Source: Microcystis wesenbergii NRERC-220 (GTDB lineage: Bacteria > Cyanobacteriota > Cyanobacteriia > Cyanobacteriales > Microcystaceae). From it: 64,000 nucleotides of DNA. The number at the start of each line of letters is the position of its first letter. The first letter of the stretch is position 1. Made by a program: the position numbers and the translations under genes. This document shows positions 53,650-63,227 of the stretch, piece after piece. The stretch spans positions 186,001-250,000 of the forward strand of contig NZ_JAVSJA010000001.1 in NCBI RefSeq assembly GCF_032027425.1, in the 5' to 3' direction. The notes below the pieces were generated by a model. That model was given only the letters and a program-made list of their open reading frames with translations. It was not told the origin of the DNA and ran no database searches.

Positions 53650-54718
53650 TATGCTTGAGAGCGTAATCTAAGATATCTAATTCACTTTTAATACCGATAA
53701 TTTTATCAGTTCTGGGACTCCTTGCTAGTTCAAAATAGGCCCCCTGTTCTGGATAATATTCTAACCCCACATCGGCAAAAGCTTGGATCATCTCTAAACT
53801 ATGGGTTGTGGCAAAAATTTGGCTATCTAGTTCGATAGCTAATCGGAATAAAGTTTTCCAAAGGTCTCGGTAAGCAGTATAGTGAAGACCATTTTCTATT
53901 TCATCGACAAAAATAATTTTTTTAGGATTGAGTAGCAGAGTAATAATTATCTCTATCAGACGATTAATAGCTTCACCAAACAGAGATATGGGTAAGCGTT
54001 TTGTCTCTTTTCTTTTCAGATATAAATTTGGTTCGCCCAGAAAAAAACTTTCTATTTTTTTAATAGAAGGATCGAGAATTTGTAGAGCTTTTAGCACTTC
54101 TTCTTCCTGTTCATTAAAAACTATTTTGGTATAAGACTCGCTCAATTCTTCCAAAGATTTATTGACAGATGCGGCAATGATTACTGGTTGATCATCACCC
54201 GCATCAGGTAAAGCGAGTATTCCCTCAGAACTAGCAATTAAAAAATAGTTCAGTTGACTATCTTTTGAGTCATTCTCAGGGTCAAAACTTGTGTGAATAT
54301 TTAAGATAGAAATAACTGATTTATTTTTAGCGATAAAATCATATAATTTTTGCCAATCTTCAGAGATGCCTAGAACAGTATCTTTAAGAGAATCGGAAAT
54401 CGATATTTTTACCAATTTATCCCCTTGATTAGATTGGGAGCCTTTTAACTCAATAATATTTTCTCTATCAAGATTGAATAATAAATTATCCCAAGCATTT
54501 TTAGGAATAGCCCGAATAACTGCTAAAGATTCCTTGCGAATAATTCCTCTGATGTTATGAATAGTATTTGGATAGGGATAACTATACAAAAATATTGCCT
54601 CTAATAGGGCAGTTTTTCCTGAATTGTTTTTACCACCAATTAAATTAACTCGCTCAAAACCTTCAATTTTGGTATGCTCAAAACATCTAAAATTACTAAT
54701 TTCAATATCCTTAATCAT
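53627..54718 (-). CDS. AAA (OLD/SMC-like) ATPase of two-gene cassette B
   Basis: A 363-residue ATPase opening MIKDIEISNFRCFEHTKIEG, typical of RecF/OLD/AAA_15 proteins. Walker A is GGKNNSGKT (28-36), Walker B IIFVDEIENGLHY (catalytic Asp-Glu at 272-273), and the switch His is in ATTHS (306). It is unrelated in sequence to the ATPase of cassette A beyond these motifs. It lacks a TOPRIM domain, provided instead by the next gene. Codon use is AT-rich relative to psbV and ubiD on either side, as expected for an acquired defence-type module. Confidence 0.85.
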   Translation of the reverse strand: MIKDIEISNFRCFEHTKIEGFERVNLIGGKNNSGKTALLEAIFLYSYPYPNTIHNIRGIIRKESLAVIRAIPKNAWDNLLFNLDRENIIELKGSQSNQGDKLVKISISDSLKDTVLGISEDWQKLYDFIAKNKSVISILNIHTSFDPENDSKDSQLNYFLIASSEGILALPDAGDDQPVIIAASVNKSLEELSESYTKIVFNEQEEEVLKALQILDPSIKKIESFFLGEPNLYLKRKETKRLPISLFGEAINRLIEIIITLLLNPKKIIFVDEIENGLHYTAYRDLWKTLFRLAIELDSQIFATTHSLEMIQAFADVGLEYYPEQGAYFELARSPRTDKIIGIKSELDILDYALKHNDRIRGE

Positions 54719-54898
54719 GTTGACCTCCTGGCTGAATAAGCATAAATTTAGGGGTAGGAATGAAGCTGGCGAGATGGGGATTTTTTTACTTAATTCTAGA
54801 CGAGAATCGCCTCAAACTCTCAAAACGGTGACTATCCCCGACAGAAACTGCCGCCCTAAGAGATAATAGAGAGAGGGATTTATTTACATTTCTTCATC

Positions 54899-56404
54899 AT
54901 GGCTAGAGACTTACGAGGATTTATTAAGCTTTTAGAAGATCGTGGCCAATTACGCCGCATTAGTGCATCGGTCTCTGCCGATTTAGAAATTGCCGAGATC
55001 GCTAATCGGATGCTACAGGTGGGGGGACCAGCCCTACTGTTTGAAAACGTGCAAGGGGCCGAGTTTCCCGTCGCTATTAACCTGATGGGAACGGTAGAAC
55101 GCATCTGTTGGGCGATGAACCTGAATAAACCCGAAGAATTGGAAGATTTAGGCAAAAAACTCGCCCTCTTGCAACAACCGAAACCGCCGAAAAAACTCTC
55201 CCAAGCGATCGATTTTGGTAAAGTGTTGTTTGATGTCCTGAAAGCGAAACCCAACCGTAACTTTTTCCCTGCCTGTCAACAGGTGATTTTAGAAGGGGAT
55301 GAGGTAGATTTAAAGAAAATTCCGATGATTCGCCCCTATCGGGGGGATGCAGGCCAGATTATCACCCTAGGGCTAGTAATTACTAAAGATTGCGAAACGG
55401 GAACCCCTAACGTCGGTGTCTATCGCTTACAGCTACAGTCTCACAATACAATGACCGTCCACTGGTTATCCGTGCGCGGTGGGGCGCGTCACCTGCGAAA
55501 AGCGGCGCAAATGGGCAAAAAATTAGAAATAGCCATCGCTTTAGGGGTCGATCCTCTGATTATCATGGCCGCCGCCACTCCTATCCCCGTAGATCTCTCA
55601 GAATGGCTGTTTGCGGGATTGTACGGCGGTTCTGGGGTACAGTTAGCCAAATGTAAAACCCTCGATTTGGAAGTGCCGGCCGACGCGGAAATCGTCCTGG
55701 AAGGAACAATTACTCCCGGAGAGGTATTGCCAGATGGACCTTTTGGTGATCACATGGGTTACTATGGCGGTGTGGAAGATTCACCCCTGATTCATTTCCA
55801 CTGCATGACCCATCGTCGCGACCCCATTTATTTAACCACTTTTAGCGGTCGTCCTCCCAAGGAAGAAGCGATGATGGCGATCGCTCTTAATCGTATTTAT
55901 ACGCCGATTTTACGGCAACAGGTGTCGGAAATCAGGGATTTTTTCCTACCCATGGAAGCTTTAAGCTATAAAGCGGCGATTATCTCCATTGATAAAGCCT
56001 ATCCAGGGCAAGCGCGACGAGCGGCCTTAGCTTTTTGGAGTGCCTTACCCCAGTTCACCTATACTAAATTTGTCATCGTCGTCGATAAGGAGATTAATAT
56101 TCGCGACCCCCGGCAAGTGGTTTGGGCAATTAGTTCTAAAGTGGATCCGGTTCGCGATGTGTTTATTCTCCCGGAAACCCCCTTTGATAGCCTCGATTTT
56201 GCCAGCGAAAAGGTCGGTTTGGGGGGGAGAATGGGAATTGATGCCACCACTAAAATGTATCCCGAAACCGACCACGAATGGGGGGAACCGTTGGAGTCGG
56301 ATCCGGCCATGGCGGTCAAGGTTTCCCAACGCTGGTTAGAATACGGTTTAATCGATATTAATTTACAAGAAGTAGATGCCAATAAGTTTGGCTACGAAAT
56401 GTAG
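54899..56404 (+). CDS. ubiD: UbiD-family decarboxylase
   Basis: A 501-residue prenylated-FMN-dependent decarboxylase. Family blocks include MARDLRGFIKLLEDRGQL at the start, NVGVYRLQLQSHNTMTVHWL and EGTITPGEVLPDGPFGDHMGYYG. In cyanobacteria the likely substrate is a 4-hydroxybenzoate-type intermediate of plastoquinone synthesis, though UbiD enzymes vary in substrate. It is divergent from cassette B; the 180-bp gap between them should hold both promoters. Confidence 0.9.
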   Translation: MARDLRGFIKLLEDRGQLRRISASVSADLEIAEIANRMLQVGGPALLFENVQGAEFPVAINLMGTVERICWAMNLNKPEELEDLGKKLALLQQPKPPKKLSQAIDFGKVLFDVLKAKPNRNFFPACQQVILEGDEVDLKKIPMIRPYRGDAGQIITLGLVITKDCETGTPNVGVYRLQLQSHNTMTVHWLSVRGGARHLRKAAQMGKKLEIAIALGVDPLIIMAAATPIPVDLSEWLFAGLYGGSGVQLAKCKTLDLEVPADAEIVLEGTITPGEVLPDGPFGDHMGYYGGVEDSPLIHFHCMTHRRDPIYLTTFSGRPPKEEAMMAIALNRIYTPILRQQVSEIRDFFLPMEALSYKAAIISIDKAYPGQARRAALAFWSALPQFTYTKFVIVVDKEINIRDPRQVVWAISSKVDPVRDVFILPETPFDSLDFASEKVGLGGRMGIDATTKMYPETDHEWGEPLESDPAMAVKVSQRWLEYGLIDINLQEVDANKFGYEM

Positions 56405-56420
56405 ATTTAACCGACTAAAT

Positions 56421-56661
56421 AGGGTCTGCTGAAAAAGTTTGTTGGTGGGGGCAGGGTGTGGCCCCCCCAACCCCCCCGACATCGGGGGGGTTGGGTGTAG
56501 GGTGTGGGGTTTTACCGATTTTGAGGTAGTCAGTTACCTAATTTTCAGGGAAAAAGCACCTGAATTTTCCCCCCGATCACTCCAATGGTCGGCACTTTTT
56601 GAGGGAAAAAAAGTCTAAAAGCCTTATCCAACAAGGTTTTTAGATTTATTCAGCAAGCCCT
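56421..56661. mobile_element. MITE with AGGGYYTGCTGAA ends, 241 bp
   Basis: The ends AGGGTCTGCTGAAAAAG and (reverse) AGGGCTTGCTGAATAAA are inverted repeats extending inward to TTGTTGG/CCAACAA. AAAT flanks both sides as a likely 4-bp target duplication. Inside is a CCCAACCCCCCCGA hairpin. It accounts for most of the 56405-56751 gap. Confidence 0.82.
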
Positions 56662-56693
56662 AAATAGTCAATAGCTTATCTTGTCCCTAAATC

Positions 56694-56730
56694 TCAAAAA
56701 AATCGGGCTAGAAATATCTTCTAACCCGAT
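56694..56730 (-). terminator. Intrinsic terminator of the ndhCKJ operon
   Basis: On the minus strand ATCGGGTTAGAA pairs with TTCTAGCCCGAT across a 5-nt loop, followed by a T-run. It lies 22 bp after the ndhJ stop. Confidence 0.85.
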
Positions 56731-56751
56731 ATTAGTGATTAATTTCTCGAC

Positions 56752-57255
56752 TTAGTAAGCGTCCTGTAGTTCGTAGAATTCGGGAGAAACGTAATCTTTG
56801 CGTAGAGGCCAACCGACCCAATCTTCCGGCATTAAAATCCGTTTCAGGTGGGGATGTCCTTCATAAATAATGCCGAACATATCATAACTTTCTCGTTCTT
56901 GCCAGTCAGCTGCTTTCCAAATCCAGTAAACCGAGGCAACCCGGGGATTATCTCTGGGAAGAAAGACTTTTAAGCGCACTTCCACGGGACTATCGACATT
57001 ATCGGTTACTTTGACCAGATGATAGAAACTAACTAATTCTTTACCCGGTCCCAAATCGTAAGCGCCCTGACATTGGAGATAATTAAAGCCATAAGCGAAT
57101 AAAGCAGTGGCCAGAGGAATTAAAAATTCTGCTTCTACTTTAATCAATTCCACACCACTATGGTCAGCTTCTAAAGCTTGATGATCAAAACCATTTTCGC
57201 TTAACCAAATCGAAGTGGGGCCAGCTTGCACAATAGCTGTCGTTTCTTCAGTCAT
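56752..57255 (-). CDS. ndhJ: NAD(P)H-quinone oxidoreductase subunit J
   Basis: A 167-residue subunit of the hydrophilic arm of cyanobacterial NDH-1, corresponding to the 30-kDa NuoC subunit of complex [41 protein letters not shown] contains the family signature of Glu-Arg-Glu with the downstream HPxLxRILMP block. The ATG directly follows the ndhK stop (1 bp apart). The complex serves cyclic electron flow, respiration and CO2 uptake at the thylakoid. Confidence 0.96.
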   Translation of the reverse strand: MTEETTAIVQAGPTSIWLSENGFDHQALEADHSGVELIKVEAEFLIPLATALFAYGFNYLQCQGAYDLGPGKELVSFYHLVKVTDNVDSPVEVRLKVFLPRDNPRVASVYWIWKAADWQERESYDMFGIIYEGHPHLKRILMPEDWVGWPLRKDYVSPEFYELQDAY

Positions 57256-57999
57256 TTAGATTTCTTCCTTTTGTTTCGTGGTCAAAAGAGCGGGGGGAAC
57301 AGGCATCCCGGGGGCTTCTAGTAACTCTTTCGGAGGGGCTTGACGGGTGGCCGATTGCAGATATTTACCCGTAAGAATCGGTTCCGTAGCCTGCATTTTA
57401 TGGGTGGTGCTGTAATAACGATTGGTTTGCTGGAGGACAGTCCCGCGTTCTTGAATAGATTCGTTAGCGACTTTTTTCCGCAGTTTAATAATCGCGTCGA
57501 TAATCGCTTCCGGACGGGGGGGACAACCGGGTATATAGACATCCACGGGGATAAGTTTATCTACCCCTCTAACTGCGGTGGTGGAGTCGCTGCTGAACAT
57601 TCCCCCCGTAATCGTACAGGCACCCATGGCGATAACGTATTTAGGTTCCGGCATTTCTTCATACAGACGCACCAAAGCGGGGGCCATTTTCATGGTGATT
57701 GTACCGGCAGTGATGATTAAATCGGCTTGCCGGGGACTAGAACGGGGAACTAAACCAAAGCGATCGAAATCGAAACGGGAACCAATCAAGGCTGCGAACT
57801 CGATAAAACAGCAAGCTGTACCGTATAGCATCGGCCAAAGACTTGACAAACGCGCCCAGTTATACAGGTCATCAACGGTAGTAAGGATGACATTTTCCGA
57901 TAAATCCTGGGTAACTTTCGTGCGTTCGATGGGATTAAGGATTTTTTCGCTTTGTTGTTCGATAATTTGCTTAAATTCGCTGGTAGGGTTGGGACTCAT
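57256..57999 (-). CDS. ndhK: NAD(P)H-quinone oxidoreductase subunit K
   Basis: A 247-residue homologue of NuoB that holds iron-sulphur cluster N2, the last before quinone. Tandem Cys63-Cys64 lie in [10 protein letters not shown], with further cysteines in GACTITGG and [10 protein letters not shown]. It is the middle gene of ndhC-ndhK-ndhJ, the same order as in plastid genomes. A ~45-residue tail after the cluster region is normal for cyanobacterial NdhK. Confidence 0.97.
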   Translation of the reverse strand: MSPNPTSEFKQIIEQQSEKILNPIERTKVTQDLSENVILTTVDDLYNWARLSSLWPMLYGTACCFIEFAALIGSRFDFDRFGLVPRSSPRQADLIITAGTITMKMAPALVRLYEEMPEPKYVIAMGACTITGGMFSSDSTTAVRGVDKLIPVDVYIPGCPPRPEAIIDAIIKLRKKVANESIQERGTVLQQTNRYYSTTHKMQATEPILTGKYLQSATRQAPPKELLEAPGMPVPPALLTTKQKEEI

Positions 58000-58046
58000 C
58001 GGGTTATCCTCTTATGAAAAGTCAAAAATAAGGAAAATTATGGCCG

Positions 58047-58409
58047 TTATGACCATTCTAAGGCTCCTTTCCGCCAAGCATAGACGAGAGCAACCACAAG
58101 GATAGCAATAAAGATCAGTGCTTCTACAAAAGCTAATAGGCCCAATTGATTGAAAGCTACTGCCCAAGGGTAGAGAAAGACGGTTTCCACGTCAAAAACC
58201 ACGAAAACGAGGGCAAACATATAATAACGAATGTTAAACTGAATCCAAGCACCGCCGATCGGTTCCATCCCCGATTCATAAGTGGTGCGTCTTTCCGGAC
58301 CACCACCACTAGGCCGCAGGACTTTGGAGGCAGTTAGGGATAGGATTGGTACTAAACTGCAAGCGAGCAGAAATCCTAGAAAATACTCGTAACCTTTGAG
58401 GACAAACAC
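58047..58409 (-). CDS. ndhC: NAD(P)H-quinone oxidoreductase subunit 3
   Basis: A 120-residue membrane subunit (NuoA homologue) with three helices; the loop [24 protein letters not shown] and [18 protein letters not shown] are diagnostic. It is the promoter-proximal gene of ndhCKJ, 47 bp before ndhK. The protein lines the quinone cavity at the junction between membrane and peripheral arms. Confidence 0.97.
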   Translation of the reverse strand: MFVLKGYEYFLGFLLACSLVPILSLTASKVLRPSGGGPERRTTYESGMEPIGGAWIQFNIRYYMFALVFVVFDVETVFLYPWAVAFNQLGLLAFVEALIFIAILVVALVYAWRKGALEWS

Positions 58410-58618
58410 TGGGTTTTTTTTCTCCTTATTCGCTATCGACAGGGGAAGTTGTCGGCATCTCTATGGCTACTTATTATAGAGGCTTTAGCCACCCGTCTCC
58501 TTCTCAAAAGCAGCATTGAAGATGTTTATGCTTCGCTTCTGTCTGTGCTTTGCTCTTGCTCTGACGGGGTGACAAAGAAGCCTAAAATCCTGATGAGAAG
58601 CGAAGTGTAGCTAAATAT

Positions 58619-59137
58619 TTACTGGACTCTGGAAATATTACCCGCTTTAATCCAACCTTCGCGACCATCGGACAGACGTACGCGCTGCCATTGGCCATCG
58701 CTGCTGGTTCCCACCACGCTGACTTTAGTATTATAATCCAGACCGCCGAGACGAGTCGATTGACTGGTAGGTTCAGCCCTTAGACTTAAACCGCTTTGCC
58801 ATGTCACCCGCGCTTGATAACCCTCGGATGTGGTTTCTTTTTTTGTTGCCCCGGGACTGGGTTTCGGGGCAGCTTTTGGCGCTGGGGCACTGGGAGACTC
58901 TTTCACCGCAGCTTGGGATTGTTCTTGGACGGGAGTATTAGGGATGGGAGAAGGTTTGACGGCGGTTTTTTCCTCCTTAGTTTCCTCTTTTTTCTCCTCG
59001 GTAAAGACGGGTTTAGGAGGATTAGAATTCATGCCAGAGAGAAGCATATAGGCGACAGCAGTAGCCCCACCGACCAAAATCGCCACTCCCATGACAAAAC
59101 CGAGCATAAATTGCAATAAACCAGATAAACGCTTCAT
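58619..59137 (-). CDS. Membrane-anchored SH3 (SH3b) domain protein
   Basis: A 172-residue protein. One N-terminal membrane helix (about 7-33) is followed by a disordered Pro/Lys/Glu/Ala linker (about 36-105) and a C-terminal bacterial SH3 domain (about 108-172) with LSLRAEPTSQSTRLGGL and GREGWIKAGNI. Such domains often bind peptidoglycan stems, so a periplasmic wall-facing role is inferred. It follows ycf46 after 12 bp on the same strand. Confidence 0.85.
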   Translation of the reverse strand: MKRLSGLLQFMLGFVMGVAILVGGATAVAYMLLSGMNSNPPKPVFTEEKKEETKEEKTAVKPSPIPNTPVQEQSQAAVKESPSAPAPKAAPKPSPGATKKETTSEGYQARVTWQSGLSLRAEPTSQSTRLGGLDYNTKVSVVGTSSDGQWQRVRLSDGREGWIKAGNISRVQ

Positions 59138-59149
59138 ATTGGTGCTAAA

Positions 59150-60655
59150 TTAACTGTTAGGATTGACATTAAAACGATCATCGCGAGAGGCTAAACGAGC
59201 TTTACCGGACTTAGCCCAATCCTGTAGAAATTGAATCTGTTCTTGGGCAGTGCGGGCTAGGGGTATAATCTGACTAGCGGCCTCAAGCACATCATCGGTG
59301 CTAAAGTCGCGATTTTGACTAAACCCGATGTGCATCGCTTCCACGATGGTTTGTTCGATTTCTGCCCCCGAAAAATCGGGAGTTTCGTAGGCTAGTCGCT
59401 TTATATCATAACTTTTTAGATTATGGGGCCGGACTTTCCCCAAATGAACGCTAAAAATCTCCTCGCGGGACTTTTGGCTAGGTAGTCCGACAAAAAATAT
59501 CTCATCGAAGCGTCCTTTTCGCAACATTTCTGGGGGCAAAGATTGGATGTTATTAGCTGTAGCGACGACAAAAACCGGCGATTGTTTCTCGGCTAACCAA
59601 GTGATAAAAGTCCCGAAAACCCGCCCGGTGGTTCCCCCGTCGCCTTTTCCATCCACTCCGGCGAAAGCTTTATCGATTTCGTCTATCCACAGCACACAGG
59701 GGGCTAAAGCTTCGGCGAGATTAATCATCTGACGGGTGCGCGATTCCGATTCTCCCACCAATCCGCCAAATAAACGCCCCACGTCTAGACGCAGTAGGGG
59801 TAAGTGCCAATGATGGGAAATAGCTTTCGCTGTCAGGGATTTACCCGTCCCTTGAATTCCCACCAATAGTAAACCCCGGGGATTGGGTAAACCGTAGGCG
59901 CGGGCGCGTTCACTAAAGGCACCACCGCGACGAATCAGCCAATCTTTGAGATTATCTAGGCCGCCGATGTCAGAAATCTGCTCTGTGGCGGGATAAAAGT
60001 CCAATATCTGGGTTTGACGAATTGATTGGCGTTTTTCTGCCAAAATTAATTCCACGTCCTCTGGCTCAATTTTGCCGTGACTGGCTAAACATTTGGCTAA
60101 AACCCGACGAATTCTCTCTAGGGATAATCCTTGGGCAGAAAGCACTAATTCATCGAGGAGTGGTTCTTTGACGGGTTGTCCGGTGGCAGCGATTAATCGC
60201 TGGATTTCCTGTTTAATTTCTTCGCCACTGGGGAGGGGAAAATCGACGACGGTGATTACTTCGGTTAGATCCGAGGGGATAGACAGTTCGGGAGCGACGA
60301 TAATTAGGTTTTTGGGCTGAGATTTCAGAGAACGGGCGAGATTTCGCAATTTTCTGGCGATGGAAATATCTTCTAAAAAGCGCTGGAAATCGCGTAAAAT
60401 TATGATCGCGGCGATGTTAGTCGGCAGCTTTTCGACGAATTCAAGAGCTTGGAGGGGATTACGCCGAGCAAAGTTCTCATTATTGGGATTATCTTGATAA
60501 CCATCCACAAAATCCCAGACATAGACAGCACGGTTATGGCTCTGTTTGGCAATATCGGCGATCGCTTTTTCGAGACGTTCCTCTTCTAGGGTGGTAACAT
60601 AGATGAGAGGATAGCGGGCCCGCAGCAGTAATTCAAATTCTTCACCAAAGCTCAT
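59150..60655 (-). CDS. ycf46: AAA ATPase Ycf46
   Basis: A 501-residue AAA+ protein conserved in cyanobacteria and some red-algal plastids. The N-terminal half is a degenerate AAA-like module (YPLIYVTTLEEERLEKAI). The C-terminal half is an active module with Walker A GIQGTGKS, Walker B CVLWIDEIDKAF, sensor 1 ATAN and arginine-finger-type KGRFDEIF. In cyanobacteria it has been linked to inorganic-carbon-related regulation; here the function is by family only. The ATG at 60655 is preceded by no clear ribosome-binding site. Confidence 0.9.
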   Translation of the reverse strand: MSFGEEFELLLRARYPLIYVTTLEEERLEKAIADIAKQSHNRAVYVWDFVDGYQDNPNNENFARRNPLQALEFVEKLPTNIAAIIILRDFQRFLEDISIARKLRNLARSLKSQPKNLIIVAPELSIPSDLTEVITVVDFPLPSGEEIKQEIQRLIAATGQPVKEPLLDELVLSAQGLSLERIRRVLAKCLASHGKIEPEDVELILAEKRQSIRQTQILDFYPATEQISDIGGLDNLKDWLIRRGGAFSERARAYGLPNPRGLLLVGIQGTGKSLTAKAISHHWHLPLLRLDVGRLFGGLVGESESRTRQMINLAEALAPCVLWIDEIDKAFAGVDGKGDGGTTGRVFGTFITWLAEKQSPVFVVATANNIQSLPPEMLRKGRFDEIFFVGLPSQKSREEIFSVHLGKVRPHNLKSYDIKRLAYETPDFSGAEIEQTIVEAMHIGFSQNRDFSTDDVLEAASQIIPLARTAQEQIQFLQDWAKSGKARLASRDDRFNVNPNS

Positions 60656-60903
60656 AGCTATTCGTCTATAGTTTTTGCTATTTATATCGTCATCAGAAAA
60701 TATAGCAGTTAGCCGTCTATTAGATATTTTAGTACAAATGCTCGGACTTCTTCTCCGCAGCTCCCTGTTCTGGTGTAGTCTTAACGAGTAATTGACCGCC
60801 TTTCTCCTAAAGATGAAGTGTAACCTAATTTTGATATCGACGGCCGGCGACCGACTCCCCCAAAGGAAAACTTCCTACCTCACCATTAGGATAACTGCTA
60901 TGT

Positions 60904-61860
60904 ATGAATAATATTATTGACCATGATCGTTTATTTAAGGAATTAATTTCGACTTTTTTTGTTGAATTTATTCAGTTGTTTTTTTCCGAGATTATTAATT
61001 ATTTAGAGCCTAATCAGATCACATTTTTAGATAAAGAAGTCTTTACCGATGTCACGGAAGGAGAAAAGTATGAAAGTGATTTAGTCGCCCAAGTGCAATT
61101 TCGAGGATAATCATCATTTTTCTTAATTCATCTAGAAGCACAGTCTAGCTCTCAACCGGAATTTAATCGGCGAATGTTTACTTATTTCGCTCGTCTGCAT
61201 CAAAAATTTGCCTTACCAGTTTATCCCATTGTCATATTCTCCTATGAGCGTCCGCAAAAAGAAGCAATTCGTCAATACAAAATTGAGTTTCCTGACTTAA
61301 AAGTGTTAGAATTTAACTATCAAGTTGTCCAGTTAAATCGCTTGCATTGGCGAGATTTTCTCAATCAAGCTAATCCCGTCGCCGCCGCTTTGATGGCCAA
61401 GATGAAAATTGCTGCTCGCGATAGAGCAAAAGTTAAGGCACAATGTCTAAGATTATTGGTAACATTAAGATTAGATGCTGCTAGAATGCAATTGATTTCA
61501 GGCTTTGTCGATACCTATCTCAATCTCAACTCGTCCGAGGAGATAGAATTTCAACAGGAGATTAGCACATTTATTCAACCCGAACAGGAGGGAGTTATGC
61601 AGATTACCACCAGTTGGATGCGCCGCGGTTTAGAACAGGGTTTAGAACAGGGTTTAGAACAGGGTTTAGAACGGGGTTTAGCAAGAGAAAGAAATCTAAT
61701 TGTCCGTCTGATTAAACGTAAGTTAGGAGATATTGATGTGGATATAGAGAGTCGGATTATTACCTTGAATATTGATGATCTGGAACGAGTGGGGGAAGCT
61801 TTATTAGATTTTTCGACATGGGAGGATTTAACTAATTGGTTAAATGCTTTAGATGCTTAG
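60904..61860 (+). pseudogene. Rpn-family PD-(D/E)XK nuclease-like gene with one nonsense codon
   Basis: A single frame of 318 codons reads MNNIIDHDRLFKELISTF through QVQFRG, then TAA at 61108-61110, then directly SSFFLIHLEAQSSSQ and the rest. Relatives have Glu or Asp at the stop position, so GAA to TAA is likely. The tail carries the tandem EQGLEQGLEQGLERG repeat seen in Rpn/DUF4351-type proteins. The remaining reading frame is intact, indicating a recent mutation or a sequencing error. Confidence 0.82.
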
Positions 61861-61893
61861 TATTTTTCTCTTAAACTTCACAGAAGGCTATTT

Positions 61894-62403
61894 ATGGGTA
61901 TGAGTATAACTTTTGAAAATGCTATCGAACAAACTCAATATTTACTAAGTCAAATTGAGTTTTTAGATACCAATATAATCACTCAGAAATTTACTGAGTT
62001 AGTCTCGACAGAAAATGGAGCTAGGGGATTTTTTGTTACTTACTTAACCAGCGATTTATCCTATACGAAATATCCTAGTTTAGAAGTAATCACTGCTTTA
62101 AAAACTTCCCCGATATTGGTCAATGAATTATTAGTCAAAAATCTAGCTATGTCCACGGCAATGGTCATCTATCATCGCGGTCAAGGAGACGAAGAAAACG
62201 CCCAAGGTTCTGAGAAAGTCCAAGAAAAAACCTGTCAACTAATTAAACAGTTATTATCGCCGTCCTTAGGGGAAAAATTACAACAATTAGCCACCAGTTT
62301 AAACACAGGACAAGGAGAATATCAAGCCTTTCTAGAGCGCTGGGGATATGACGATTGCCAACGTCAGGCGATCGCAGAAATCATTCAACCTTTTCTCCAC
62401 TAA
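61894..62403 (+). CDS. Conserved hypothetical protein
   Basis: A 169-residue mostly helical protein (MSITFENAIEQTQYLLSQIE, VITALKTSPILVNELLVKNLAMSTAM). I do not recognise a family, but the pattern resembles small cyanobacterial proteins of unknown role. No membrane span or signal is seen. It lies 33 bp after the broken Rpn gene and may be transcribed with it; an internal ATG at 61900 is a possible alternative start. Confidence 0.6.
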   Translation: MGMSITFENAIEQTQYLLSQIEFLDTNIITQKFTELVSTENGARGFFVTYLTSDLSYTKYPSLEVITALKTSPILVNELLVKNLAMSTAMVIYHRGQGDEENAQGSEKVQEKTCQLIKQLLSPSLGEKLQQLATSLNTGQGEYQAFLERWGYDDCQRQAIAEIIQPFLH

Positions 62404-62578
62404 CTAGCTGATTTTTGGCCAAAGCCTTAGCCTGAAATAGGGACTGTTCAGCCCGATCAATTAACTCTTTTACCTCTTGTTTGGTGCTAAAATGGCCTAG
62501 TTTCAGCAAATCCCCAGCAAAGGCCTTAACCTGGGGGAGTTTTGGCATAGCTGGAACAAAATCAAGGCATTTAACCAC
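62381..62578 (-). CDS. Small hypothetical protein, convergent overlap
   Basis: A 65-residue helical protein (MPKLPQVKAFAGDLLKLGHF ... KELIDRAEQSLFQAKALAKN) whose 3' end overlaps the preceding gene by 23 bp on the other strand. An ATG 10 codons in (62548) may be the true start. The sequence looks coding, but it is short and unassigned. Confidence 0.45.
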   Translation of the reverse strand: MVKCLDFVPAMPKLPQVKAFAGDLLKLGHFSTKQEVKELIDRAEQSLFQAKALAKNQLVSGEKVE

Positions 62579-62621
62579 TGTACTGGTATTTCCTAGTCAA
62601 CTTTGGGCAGGAAAATCCCAA

Positions 62622-62692
62622 GCCGATGATGGGATTTGAACCCACGACCAATTGATTACGAATCAACTACTCTACCACTGAGCTACATCGGC
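62622..62692 (-). tRNA. tRNA-Thr (CGT)
   Basis: Seventy-one bases on the minus strand fold to a cloverleaf: acceptor GCCGATG with CATCGGC, anticodon loop TTCGTAA within GTTGA/TCAAT, and T-loop GGGTTCAAATCCC. The anticodon CGT reads ACG. CCA is not encoded. Confidence 0.93.
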
Positions 62693-62751
62693 ACATTGCC
62701 AATTCCCGATTATATCACGGACAATAGATACACAGCTAGAAAAATTTTTTT

Positions 62752-63006
62752 ATGAGCAAATCCCCTCGACTCGATCCCCAAAAATACGCCCGCTTGAAAG
62801 CGGAGGCGGCCAATCCCTACCGAGGACTGCGGCAGTTTATCTATCTCGGTTTAGGTGCTTCTGGTTTTATTGGTGCGGTGGTTTTTCTGGCCCAATTAGC
62901 GGCAGCAAGGGACGTAGCCACCGCCTTACCCAATTTTGCCCTACAAATCGGGGTGGTGGCCCTGATGATTTGGTTATTTCGTCGGGAAAAAAAAGCTGGC
63001 GGTTGA
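62752..63006 (+). CDS. DUF3493 family membrane protein
   Basis: An 84-residue protein with two membrane helices (about 28-48 and 60-76). The N-terminal LDPQKYARLKAEAANPYRGLRQFIY is characteristic of DUF3493, a cyanobacterial and plastid family related to low-PSII-accumulation factors. A role in photosystem II biogenesis is possible but not shown here. Confidence 0.75.
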   Translation: MSKSPRLDPQKYARLKAEAANPYRGLRQFIYLGLGASGFIGAVVFLAQLAAARDVATALPNFALQIGVVALMIWLFRREKKAGG

Positions 63007-63227
63007 GGTAGTAGCGGCTGATAGCCAAAACGGTCTCTTTCCCCAGAGAATAAAAGTTAACATTAACTCCAATATTTCTGTGTTATGATCGGAGGGAGAG
63101 TCAAGATTGGTGTTCAAGTTCGTTTTCAGTATTAATTCGGTAAGTCTTTTACTTTAGTATTGTTCGGCTTCTCCCTGAATTTTGTGTCTCCACACCGTTT
63201 CGAGTATTGATCGAGGATTCAAGTATT

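Noticed and set aside
57340-58105. Long plus-strand frames opposite ndhK
   Set aside because: They are mirror frames of a well-supported operon with no independent start signals.
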